Of a DNA stretch of 64,000 nucleotides, positions 8,760 to 15,688 are shown piece after piece. This DNA comes from Betaproteobacteria bacterium (GTDB lineage Bacteria > Pseudomonadota > Gammaproteobacteria > Burkholderiales > Rhodocyclaceae): contig JADIYD010000001.1 in NCBI GenBank assembly GCA_016705475.1, positions 1 to 64,000 on the forward strand. Reading direction: 5' to 3'. Numbering within the stretch: position 1 is the first letter of the stretch; each line of letters starts with the position of its first letter. The notes under the pieces are model-generated. The model was not told the DNA's origin, searched no databases, and saw only the letters and a list, made by a program, of their open reading frames with translations. The translations under genes and the position numbers were made by a program.

Positions 8760-8840
8760 GGCTCTATCTTCTCAAGAGTTAGAGCCTCCATCAAACCCGG
8801 GGCGATTCAGCCCCACTCATTATTCCCCACAGGAGTTTTC

Positions 8841-9215
8841 ATGAACTTTCGAACCATTGCTTTTGTTGGCCTCCTCGCCTCCATCGGACTGGGCGGGTTC
8901 AACGCAGCCGTCGCCGACGAAAGCCCGGCAACCGTTGCCTCGATCAACCAGAACAAGGCCACCCTCGCCGGCAAGACAGTCAAAGCCGCAGGCAAGGTCG
9001 TCAAGGTGAACAACGGCATCATGGGCCGCAACTTCGTCCATATCCAGGACGGCACCGGCGACGCCACCACCAACAACCTCATCGTCACCAGCAAGCAGAC
9101 CGCCAAGGTCGGTGACCAGATCAGCATTTCCGGCGTCGTCGTGTTGAACCGCGATTTCGGCAGCGGCTACATGTATCCGCTGCTGATCGAAGAGGCCTCC
9201 ATTAGCGCCAAGTAA
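8841..9215 (+). CDS. Exported OB-fold-like small protein
   Basis: 124 aa from ATG 8841, with AGGAG at 8831-8835. The signal peptide spans residues 1 to about 26 (LLASIGLGGFNAAVADE). The mature part is a single small beta-rich domain (TVKAAGKVVKVNNGIMGRNFVHIQDGTG, then VGDQISISGVVVLNRDFGSGY) with the look of a periplasmic OB fold. Ligand and role are unknown. The IS3 element has inserted 31 bases upstream, separating the gene from its native promoter, so expression may now depend on the IS end. Confidence 0.75.
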   Translation: MNFRTIAFVGLLASIGLGGFNAAVADESPATVASINQNKATLAGKTVKAAGKVVKVNNGIMGRNFVHIQDGTGDATTNNLIVTSKQTAKVGDQISISGVVVLNRDFGSGYMYPLLIEEASISAK

Positions 9216-9247
9216 CATCATCAAGGGGCGGCGCTCCCTTTCCTGCT

Positions 9248-9310
9248 AATCCTGCGGTCAACCGGAAAAAAGGCGAAAAACGAAAATGGCGTAGGAGGTT
9301 CTGCGCCATT
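9248..9310 (+). repeat. Dispersed repeat, copy 5, plus hairpin
   Basis: The core CCTGCGGTCAACCGGAAAAA is followed by GGCGAAAAACGAAAA. A near-perfect hairpin AATGGCGTAG/CTGCGCCATT with loop GAGGTT follows at 9285-9310, parallel to 7313-7338. Confidence 0.8.
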
Positions 9311-9389
9311 GTTTTGCGTTGATCAGTGAGCTAATCAAGCTGACCCCTTTATAGGGCGATGGGAGCGGCGGCGCGAGTGCTCGATGGCT

Positions 9390-9409
9390 TTACTGTGGTC
9401 TGACCCCTA
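9390..9409 (-). repeat. GGGGTCAGACCACAGTAAA-type short repeat, copy 1
   Basis: On the minus strand it reads GGGGTCAGACCACAGTAAA; the other copy is at about 9878-9894 with one changed base. This string resembles repeats seen around REP-associated transposases in other proteobacteria, recalled rather than searched. Confidence 0.5.
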
Positions 9410-9436
9410 TTGTTGCTATTGTTGTTCCTATTGTTG

Positions 9437-9597
9437 TTATGACAAAGATCGGATGTTGATTTTGTGTCAGGCGTGGCCGGGTATTTCAATGCGGCCAATT
9501 CTCAGGCTCAACAATGAGCGGAAATGGCCGTTGGTGCCCGGAGCAGCGGCAGCTCGAATGCTGCGGTCAACCGGGGAAAAGGTCGAAAAATGAGAAC
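9437..9597 (+). repeat. Composite repeat of about 160 bases, copy B (ends in dispersed-repeat core, copy 6)
   Basis: Starts TTATGACAAAGATCGGATG and ends CGAATGCTGCGGTCAACCGG, then GGTCGAAAAATGAG. It is alignable to 7154-7316 at both ends, with a diverged middle. Confidence 0.75.
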
Positions 9598-9609
9598 TAG
9601 AACAGCTCG

Positions 9610-9855
9610 CTAAAGCGGCGCTTTGGCGATCAGCGGGAACGCATCTGGTTGGCGAATCGACTCAAGTGAGAGATCAATATCGAGTTCCGGCCAATAAAGA
9701 TGCACCGGCGTGGGCCACTCGACATGAGAAATCTGATCGATGGTGGCGCGCCGGAACCAAGGGAATTGCTCAAACGGCAGAAGCACTTCTTCATCGGCCA
9801 GTAGCAACCGGAACCCGCGTTTTGAAACGTGTGTGACTTCAGGCGCGCCAGGCAT
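9610..9855 (-). CDS. DUF2442-family protein (orphan)
   Basis: 81 aa. The FEQFPWFRRAT segment, then VHLYWPELDIDLSLESIR, is the DUF2442 signature. These small proteins usually sit directly after a DUF4160 partner, and the pair behaves like a toxin-antitoxin module. Here only 39 bases separate its start from the next gene, and a GGTCAGACCACAGTAAA-type repeat occupies that gap. The partner is therefore missing, probably lost by rearrangement. Confidence 0.8.
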   Translation of the reverse strand: MPGAPEVTHVSKRGFRLLLADEEVLLPFEQFPWFRRATIDQISHVEWPTPVHLYWPELDIDLSLESIRQPDAFPLIAKAPL

Positions 9856-9877
9856 TGGTTATATCCCCGAGATGGTT

Positions 9878-9894
9878 TTACTGTGGTCTGACCA
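9878..9894 (-). repeat. GTCAGACCACAGTAAA-type short repeat, copy 2
   Basis: Second copy of the motif at 9390-9409, lying between the orphan DUF2442 gene and the stop of the next minus-strand gene. The pair of copies brackets the DUF2442 gene. Confidence 0.45.
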
Positions 9895-10389
9895 CTATTT
9901 GCTCGCAAATCGCTGTGAGTATTTTCCAATTTCAACCTTTAAGCTGTCTGTATTAGAAATAAGGTTGTTCGTCCGCGCCCTAATCTCATCAGCCATCGCC
10001 CGTGACTCTTCAAGCACAACGGGGTCATTTGTTGAATTTGTCTTGAATCGTTCTAATCCTGTGTTAACCACGGTTGAAAGAGTAGAAATTTGACTCTCAT
10101 AAGTCTGGATAAGGGTATCAAGTGCCTTATGTTGCGACAGAATTTTCTCTGTTTCCTCAGAGTGGGCAACTCCACTATTCGGACCCGCGTTCTCCCAAGC
10201 ACGGCTGATCTCACGAATGGAAAAATGTAAATCTTGAAGTGCAAGGCGAGTTTCAACTAACGAATTCCAAATTAGCGTACGTTTTTCCGCGGTGATCAGT
10301 TTTCGTGACAGATACCAAGATTTGTATGAAAGCCAAAAAGCACCTATTGATACAAGTAGTGCAAATGCTGCTATTTGGTCAGAGGTCAT
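9895..10389 (-). CDS. Hypothetical membrane-anchored coiled-coil protein, AT-rich
   Basis: 164 aa, not recognised. One transmembrane helix is at residues 6-22 (IAAFALLVSIGAFWLSY). The helical cytoplasmic part has heptad-like stretches (EETEKILSQHKALDTLIQTYESQ, later MADEIRARTNNLISNTDSLK). Base composition is visibly more AT-rich than neighbours (many AAA, ATT and TTA codons). It lies in a repeat-bounded islet beside the orphan DUF2442 gene, so horizontal acquisition is likely. Confidence 0.6.
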   Translation of the reverse strand: MTSDQIAAFALLVSIGAFWLSYKSWYLSRKLITAEKRTLIWNSLVETRLALQDLHFSIREISRAWENAGPNSGVAHSEETEKILSQHKALDTLIQTYESQISTLSTVVNTGLERFKTNSTNDPVVLEESRAMADEIRARTNNLISNTDSLKVEIGKYSQRFASK

Positions 10390-10439
10390 TTGGAATCCGC
10401 AACGGTGATCCGAGGAGAATTAGGGCCAGCCCAAGCAAA

Positions 10440-12059
10440 TCAGCGTCTTCCGCCGAGTATCGACCCCAGCACCCCCCGCAGAATCTGCTTCCCGATCTCC
10501 CGGCCAACCGTGCCGGCAACGCCGCGTGCCGCGCTTTTAGCTGCACTTTCCAGCACGCCTTCCCGGCGTCCGCCACGCGGGCCGGTGGTGCCGCCGAGCA
10601 TGTCACCGATGGTGCCGAAAATGCCGCCGGATTCCTGCGGCGCAGCTTCGGGCTGGCGGGGTTTCGGGGCGGGTTCGCGGCGGACAGGTTCCTGATTGGC
10701 GTGGTTGCCCCAGTCGCTGTCGTTGAGGTTACCGCCGCCGGCAGGTGGGGCGGGGATGGCGCCGGGGGCGGGTTGGGTGGCGGCGGGTTTGCCGCGCAGG
10801 ATTTCGTAGGCGGATTCGCGGTCGACCGTGGTGCCGTAGGTGGCGAGCAGCGGGCTCGATTTGATGAAGGCCTGGCGTTCGTCGGCGGTCAGCGGGCCGA
10901 GGCGGGAGGCGGGCGGGAAGATGAAGCCGCGTTCGACGATGGTCGGCCGGCCTTTTTCGTCGAGGAAGGAAACGAGTGCCTCGCCGACGCCGAGTTCGGT
11001 GATCGCCGTGGCGGCGTCGAATTTGGGGTTGGCGCGCATGGTTTCGGCCGCTGCCTGGACGGCTTTCTGGTCGCGCGGGGTGAAGGCGCGCAGGGCGTGC
11101 TGGACGCGGTTGCCGAGCTGGCCGAGGATTTTTTCCGGGACGTCGAGCGGGTTCTGCGTGACGAAATAGACGCCGACGCCCTTCGAGCGAATGAGGCGGA
11201 CGACCTGCTCGACCTTGTCGGTCAGCGCCTGCGGCGCGTCGCTGAACAGGAGGTGGGCCTCGTCGAAGAAGAAGGCGAGCTTGGGCTTGTCGAGGTCGCC
11301 GGCTTCTGGCAGTTGCTCGAAAAGTTCGGAGATCAGCCAGAGCAGGAAGGTGGAGTAGAGGGCCGGGGCCTGAACGAGCTTTTCGGCGGCCAGCACATTG
11401 ATGACGCCACGGCCGTTTTCGTCGAGCTTCATGAGGTCGTTGATGTCGAGCATCGGTTCGCCGAAGAACTGGTCGCCGCCTTGTTGTTCGAGCGTCAGCA
11501 GGCCGCGCTGGATGGCGCCGATGGAGGCCGAGGCGACGTTGCCGTATTCGGTGGTGAATTCCTTGGCGTTGTCGCCAACGTGCTGGACCATCGCACGCAG
11601 GTCCTTGAGGTCGAGCAGGAGCAGGCCCTGATCGTCGGCTATCTTGAAGACCAGTTGCAGGACGCCGCCTTGCGTGTCGTTGAGGTTGAGCAGTCGCGAG
11701 AGGAGCAGCGGCCCCATGTCGGACACGGTGGCGCGGATTGGAATGCCGTTTTCGCCGAAGACATCCCAGAAGGCGACCGGGTTGGCGTAGGGCGTAAAGC
11801 CGTCGAGGCCGAGTTCGGCGATGCGTTTGAGCAGCTTTTCCGATGGGGTGCCGGCGACACCCATGCCCGAGAGATCGCCTTTCACGTCGGCCATGAAGAC
11901 CGGCACGCCAGCAAAGGAGAGCCGTTCGGCCATCGACTGCAGGGTCACCGTCTTGCCGGTGCCGGTGGCGCCGGTGATCAGCCCGTGGCGGTTGGCCATC
12001 TGTGGCAACAGGGCCGGGTAACCGTCTTCGGATTTGGCGAGGTACATGGGTTCGGACAT
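10440..12059 (-). CDS. HerA-like helicase ATPase (DUF853, YjgR type)
   Basis: 539 aa. Walker A GATGTGKT lies near residue 30. Walker B LAFFFDEAHLLFSD is near 275, and the YFVTQNPLDVPEKILGQLGNRVQHALRAFTPRDQKAV block is diagnostic of the DUF853 HerA/FtsK-like ATPases. A Pro/Gly-rich stretch (about 420-500) precedes a Gly-rich, amphipathic C-terminus (GREIGKQILRGVLGSILGG). The family is predicted to be a DNA-translocating ATPase of unknown pathway. Monocistronic. Confidence 0.9.
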   Translation of the reverse strand: MSEPMYLAKSEDGYPALLPQMANRHGLITGATGTGKTVTLQSMAERLSFAGVPVFMADVKGDLSGMGVAGTPSEKLLKRIAELGLDGFTPYANPVAFWDVFGENGIPIRATVSDMGPLLLSRLLNLNDTQGGVLQLVFKIADDQGLLLLDLKDLRAMVQHVGDNAKEFTTEYGNVASASIGAIQRGLLTLEQQGGDQFFGEPMLDINDLMKLDENGRGVINVLAAEKLVQAPALYSTFLLWLISELFEQLPEAGDLDKPKLAFFFDEAHLLFSDAPQALTDKVEQVVRLIRSKGVGVYFVTQNPLDVPEKILGQLGNRVQHALRAFTPRDQKAVQAAAETMRANPKFDAATAITELGVGEALVSFLDEKGRPTIVERGFIFPPASRLGPLTADERQAFIKSSPLLATYGTTVDRESAYEILRGKPAATQPAPGAIPAPPAGGGNLNDSDWGNHANQEPVRREPAPKPRQPEAAPQESGGIFGTIGDMLGGTTGPRGGRREGVLESAAKSAARGVAGTVGREIGKQILRGVLGSILGGRR

Positions 12060-12217
12060 GGCGGCAGGCTCCAGCGGGAAAGGTATTCCGGCATTCTAGC
12101 AACGCTGTGCTATCGCTTTGTTAAATAGCGTAAGTTCGGGGCCTACTTCACCCTGACGAGAAGTCGCCGGGCGGGTAAAATCTCGCCTTCTTCGTTATTT
12201 GCATTCAGGGAAACAGC

Positions 12218-12943
12218 ATGGCTGGTCATTCCAAGTGGGCCAATATCCAGCACCGTAAAGGTCGCCAGGACGAGAAGCGCGGTGCCGCCTTCTCGAAGAT
12301 TGCCAAGGAAATTACCGTTGCGTCCAAGATGGGCGGCGGCGACATCAACTTCAACCCGCGCCTGCGTGTTGCGGTCGACAAGGCCAAGGGCGTCAATATG
12401 CCCAAGGACAAGATCGACACGGCAATCAAGAAAGGTACGGGCGAACTCGAAGGCGTCGAGTACATCGAGATCCGCTACGAGGGCTACGGTATCGGCGGCG
12501 CGGCGATCATGGTTGATTGCCTGACCGACAACAAGGTGCGCACGGTGGCCGAAGTTCGCCATGCGTTTTCCAAGTACGGTGGCAACATGGGTTCCGACGG
12601 CTGCGTGGCTTTCCAGTTCAAGCACTGCGGCCAGATGATCTTTGCCCCGGGCACGGACGAAGGCGCGCTCATGGATGCCGCCATCGAGGCCGGCGCCGAC
12701 GACGTGACGACCAATGACGACGGCTCGATCGAAGTCCTGACCCCGCCGAACGACTACATGGCCGTCAAGGACGCGCTCGAAGCGGCCGGCTTCAAGCCGG
12801 AATTCGGCGAAGTGACGATGAAACCGGAAGGCGAAAACGTCTTCGCCGGCGAGGAAGGCGTGAAAATGCAGAAGCTGCTCGACGCGCTGGAAAACCTCGA
12901 CGACGTGCAGGAAATCTACACGACGGCCGTGATCGAAGACTGA
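12218..12943 (+). CDS. yebC: YebC/PmpR-family protein
   Basis: 241 aa, the usual length. It begins MAGHSKWANIQHRKGRQD, the family signature, with ALLEALE-like end QKLLDALENLDDVQEIYTT. YebC proteins act as DNA-binding regulators or, in recent work, help ribosomes pass proline stretches. In many proteobacteria the gene sits just upstream of ruvC. Here ruvC follows after three intervening small genes. Confidence 0.95.
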   Translation: MAGHSKWANIQHRKGRQDEKRGAAFSKIAKEITVASKMGGGDINFNPRLRVAVDKAKGVNMPKDKIDTAIKKGTGELEGVEYIEIRYEGYGIGGAAIMVDCLTDNKVRTVAEVRHAFSKYGGNMGSDGCVAFQFKHCGQMIFAPGTDEGALMDAAIEAGADDVTTNDDGSIEVLTPPNDYMAVKDALEAAGFKPEFGEVTMKPEGENVFAGEEGVKMQKLLDALENLDDVQEIYTTAVIED

Positions 12944-12977
12944 GGTGCCGCGAGGCGCTGATTTATTAGCATGGGTC

Positions 12978-13042
12978 ATTCCCGCGCAAGCGGGAATCCA
13001 GAATAATCAAAACGTCGTGCCTGGGTTTTCGCTGGCACGACG
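12978..13042. repeat. dRS3-like palindrome followed by a second hairpin
   Basis: ATTCCCGC-GCAA-GCGGGAAT at 12978-12997 matches the ATTCCC-N8-GGGAAT form of the neisserial dRS3 repeat. CGTCGTGCC (13013-13021) and GGCACGACG (13034-13042) form a second 9-bp hairpin. Both lie downstream of yebC and could stop or stabilise its transcript. Confidence 0.65.
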
Positions 13043-13090
13043 AAGAGATCAGCCGCTACCCAACCTTGCCGTTGCAGTCAAAGGATTCCC

Positions 13091-13567
13091 ATGAATCGTC
13101 GTTCGCTCACCCTTGCCCTGTTCGCAGCCTCATTGAGTTTTTCGGCTGTCGCTGCCAATTTTTCCTGTCCTGATTTGGCCGGCGCCGTTCAGGTCAATGC
13201 CTGCCCGACAGAAGAAGAGCTGAAGTTCACCTACAACGGGTATTGCAGCGACAACGCCAAGGCTTACGCAAATCAGACCGATTCGTGCATCCGCTACGAA
13301 GACTATCGCCAGATGAAGAACACGGCGCGTTGGGAATCCAAGGATGGCGAGTTCGACGGCTATGTCTCGTGCGAGCTGCCGGCAAGCGAGTTCAAGGCAC
13401 TCAAGGCGACGAGCCTGAAGGTCGTTCAGCAAGGCAAGCTGACCAAGCTGGTGTGCACCTATCCGAAGGGAATTAACTTCACCTACCGGACGAAGAGCGC
13501 CTGCAAGCTGCTCGACGAAAAAGCCTGCGCGGCTGATGCGGCCAACTGCAAGGCGGCCTGCGACTGA
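13091..13567 (+). CDS. Hypothetical secreted cysteine-rich protein
   Basis: 158 aa, family not recognised. The signal peptide is residues 1-22 (LALFAASLSFSAVAAN). The mature domain has nine cysteines, several in CPDL, VNACPTEEE, YCSDNA, SCIRYEDY, SCELP, LVCTYPKG and a C-terminal CAADAANCKAACD. These suggest multiple disulfides in the periplasm. The window also encodes cytochrome c maturation thiol-disulfide proteins, but no direct link is evident. Confidence 0.65.
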   Translation: MNRRSLTLALFAASLSFSAVAANFSCPDLAGAVQVNACPTEEELKFTYNGYCSDNAKAYANQTDSCIRYEDYRQMKNTARWESKDGEFDGYVSCELPASEFKALKATSLKVVQQGKLTKLVCTYPKGINFTYRTKSACKLLDEKACAADAANCKAACD

Positions 13568-13602
13568 AAGCCGAGGCGCCAGACGCCCGGCGGCTCGTGA
13601 GC

Positions 13603-14103
13603 ATGCCCGTCATCATCGACATCGAAGCTTCAGGCTTCGGCAAGGGCAGCTATCCAATCGAGATTGGCTACTACATGCCGGGCGGCAGCACGTTCTGCAC
13701 GTTGATTCGCCCGGAACCAGGGTGGGTACATTGGGATACCTCGGCTGAAGCCGTGCATGGCATTGCTCGCGAACACCTGGTCAGTCACGGAAAGTCCGCC
13801 CTCGATGTCTGCAGGGTGCTCAACCGGGACCTGGTCGGACAACGCGTCTACTGCGACGCCTGGTCCCACGATTATGTCTGGCTCAGCGTGATGTACGACG
13901 CGGTCGGTCTGGTGCCCTCATTCGCCTTGGGGGATATCCGCGAACTGTTGTCCGAATGCGAGAAATCACAGTGGCACGAAGTCCGGTCGCTGGTTGAACT
14001 GCGGCTGGCGCTGAAGCGTCACCGGGCCAGCGGCGACGCGCGAACGCTGTTTGAAACCCTGCTCGAAGCCCGTCAGCTCTGTGCTGGCGAGCTCATCGTC
14101 TGA
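13603..14103 (+). CDS. 3'-5' exonuclease-like (RNase H fold) protein
   Basis: About 166 aa from ATG 13603; a GTG two codons upstream at 13597 is an alternative start. The opening MPVIIDIEASGFGKGSYPIEIGY matches exonuclease motif I (DxE, here DIE). AVHGIAREHL is motif-II-like, and YCDAWSHDYVWLSVMYD provides a later acidic residue. This suggests a DEDD-type nuclease of the small, poorly characterised class. It abuts the EamA gene by 6 bases. Confidence 0.7.
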   Translation: MPVIIDIEASGFGKGSYPIEIGYYMPGGSTFCTLIRPEPGWVHWDTSAEAVHGIAREHLVSHGKSALDVCRVLNRDLVGQRVYCDAWSHDYVWLSVMYDAVGLVPSFALGDIRELLSECEKSQWHEVRSLVELRLALKRHRASGDARTLFETLLEARQLCAGELIV

Positions 14104-14109
14104 CCGGCC

Positions 14110-14961
14110 ATGCAACGTTTCTACCCCCTGCTTTTCGTCTTTCTGTGGAGCACCGGCTTCATCGGCGCCAAACTCGGCCTGCCCCATGCCGAGCCGCTTT
14201 CTTTCCTGCTCACCCGTTACGGGCTGGTCATCTCGCTGATGTTGGCGATCGCGCTACTGACCCGGGCGCCCTGGCCGGAGAGGCCGCGTGACTGGCTGCA
14301 TATCGGCGTCTCCGGTGTGCTCGTTCATGCCGTTTATCTCGGCGGCGTCTTTGTCGCCATCAAGCATGGCCTGCCGGCCGGCGTCACGGCGCTGGTCGTC
14401 GGCATGCAGCCGCTGCTCACGGCTTTTGGCGCTGGCTGGCTGCTAAACGAGAAAGTAAGCACTCGCCAATGGGCCGGGCTCGGGTTGGGTTTTGTCGGCG
14501 TCGGACTGGTTGTTTCGGGCAAGCTCGGCGATGGCGCGCTGGGGCCGATGCTGATTCCGGCGGTCGTTGCACTGCTCGGCATCACGGCCGGCACGCTCTA
14601 TCAGAAACGTTTCTGCCCGAAGTTTGATTTGCGTACCGGCTCGGTCATCCAGTTCGTCCCGACCGCCATCGTCACCGCAATTGCCGTGGCCGTTTTCGAG
14701 GACTACCGGATCGAATGGACCGGTCAGTTCGTATTCGCCCTCGGCTGGCTGGTGCTCGTTCTGTCGATTGGTGCGATCAGTCTGCTCAACCTGTTGATCC
14801 GCAGCGGCAGCGCGGTCAATGTCGCTGCCCTGTTCTACCTGACGCCACCGACAACGGCCCTGATCGCCTATTTCATTTTTGGCGAAAATTTGACGTTGAC
14901 CGCAGCATTCGGCATGTTGGTCGCTGTGAGTGGCGTTTATCTGGTGGCGAGGACGAAATGA
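14110..14961 (+). CDS. EamA/DMT-family transporter
   Basis: 283 aa, about ten transmembrane helices in two EamA repeats. It opens MQRFYPLLFVFLWSTGFIGAKLGLPHAEPL. Substrate unknown. Its last helix region (FIFGENLTLTAAFGMLV) is encoded by DNA that matches the dispersed repeat in reverse orientation (14870-14913). Its TGA stop overlaps an ATG (ATGA, 14958-14961) that starts a relic ruvC N-terminus, so the original ruvC was probably translationally coupled to this gene. Confidence 0.85.
   Translation: MQRFYPLLFVFLWSTGFIGAKLGLPHAEPLSFLLTRYGLVISLMLAIALLTRAPWPERPRDWLHIGVSGVLVHAVYLGGVFVAIKHGLPAGVTALVVGMQPLLTAFGAGWLLNEKVSTRQWAGLGLGFVGVGLVVSGKLGDGALGPMLIPAVVALLGITAGTLYQKRFCPKFDLRTGSVIQFVPTAIVTAIAVAVFEDYRIEWTGQFVFALGWLVLVLSIGAISLLNLLIRSGSAVNVAALFYLTPPTTALIAYFIFGENLTLTAAFGMLVAVSGVYLVARTK
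14870..14913 (-). repeat. Dispersed repeat, copy 7, inside the EamA coding sequence
   Basis: On the minus strand: GAATGCTGCGGTCAACG, then AAATTTTCGCCAAAAATGAAA. It is one of the best matches yet fully coding (FIFGENLTLTAAF). Confidence 0.7.
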
Positions 14962-15110
14962 GCATCACCGCACCGCGTATTCTTGGCATCGACCCCGGTT
15001 TGCGGGTGACCGGTTTTAGCTTCGGCCGCGTGCTTCGCCCGCTTAACCGGCCAAGCCGGTTAGCCTGCGCTGAAGCCGACCACCCGCCAGGTTCGCGGAG
15101 CATCAGATGA
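14958..15110 (+). pseudogene. Relic 5' end of ruvC (50-codon stub) with palindromic insert
   Basis: From ATG 14958 the frame encodes MSITAPRILGIDPGLRVTGF. Residues 3-20 match the start of the intact RuvC (TAPRILGIDPGLRVTGF) exactly. About ten of seventeen codons differ at wobble positions, so this is not a recent tandem copy. The frame then runs into a hairpin-forming segment (GCTTAACCGGC/GCCGGTTAGC) and ends at a TGA overlapping the real ruvC ATG (15107). It looks like the old, EamA-coupled start of ruvC left behind when a diverged ruvC was recombined in. Confidence 0.6.
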
Positions 15111-15634
15111 CTGCGCCGCGAATATTGGGGATTGATCCGGGTCTGCGGGTGACCGGCTTTGGTGTAATCGAAATGCATGGCAAGCAGCTTGTTTACGTTG
15201 CCAGCGGCTGTATCAAATCGAACGACAAGGAGTCGCTCCCCGACCGTATCAAGACACTGTTCGCCGGTATCAGCGAGGTCATCGCGACCTACGCGCCGAA
15301 CCAGGCGGCAGTGGAGAAAGTCTTCGTCAACGTCAATCCGCAATCGACGCTGCTGCTCGGCCAGGCCCGCGGTGCGGCGATCAGCGCGCTGGTCCATGCC
15401 GGTTTGCCGGTGGCCGAATACACGGCGTTGCAGACCAAGCAGGCCGTGGTCGGCCACGGCAAGGCGACCAAGGATCAGGTGCAGGACATGGTTGTCCGGC
15501 TCTTGAACCTCCCCGGCGCGCCGACCGCCGACGCCGCCGATGCGCTGGCCTGCGCCATCACGCACGCGCATGGCGGGCAGGGTTTGGGGCGCTGGCGACA
15601 GCCGGCTATCGCGTTCGCGGCGGACGGCTGGTAG
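15107..15634 (+). CDS. ruvC: Holliday junction resolvase RuvC
   Basis: 175 aa. RILGIDPGLRVTGFGVI holds the first catalytic aspartate (Asp10). AAVEKVFVNVNPQSTLLLGQARGAA carries the catalytic Glu and the conserved Gln/Arg region. DAADALACAITHAHG supplies the C-terminal aspartates. It cuts Holliday junctions with RuvAB. The start is unusual: the ATG overlaps the stop of a relic ruvC stub. Confidence 0.95.
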   Translation: MTAPRILGIDPGLRVTGFGVIEMHGKQLVYVASGCIKSNDKESLPDRIKTLFAGISEVIATYAPNQAAVEKVFVNVNPQSTLLLGQARGAAISALVHAGLPVAEYTALQTKQAVVGHGKATKDQVQDMVVRLLNLPGAPTADAADALACAITHAHGGQGLGRWRQPAIAFAADGW

Positions 15635-15688
15635 GATGATAGACTGTGTGAAATTACAGTACTTTCTACAGAAAGAGATGACCCGGAA

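Larger units (their letters stand above)
7492..8809 (-). mobile_element. IS3-family insertion sequence (1318 bp), complete
   Basis: Terminal inverted repeats TGAATCGCCCCGG...TGGAGGC lie at 7492-7517 and, reversed, at 8784-8809. They are 26 bp and imperfect in the middle. A 3-bp target duplication GCC flanks both ends (7489-7491 and 8810-8812). It holds overlapping orfA and orfB of an IS3-type transposase. Both ends and both frames look intact, so it is probably recent. Its right end is only 31 bases from the start of the OB-fold gene. Confidence 0.92.
9216..9609. other. Gene-free repeat-rich stretch
   Basis: No supported gene. It contains a dispersed-repeat copy with hairpin (9248-9310), AATCAAGCTGACCCC near 9334-9348, a GTGGTCTGACCCC motif near 9393-9409, and the second composite repeat (9437-9597). 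Confidence 0.6.

Noticed and set aside
10305..12128. 607-aa open frame on the plus strand
   Set aside because: Antisense to the well-supported HerA-like ATPase; low-complexity composition without motifs.
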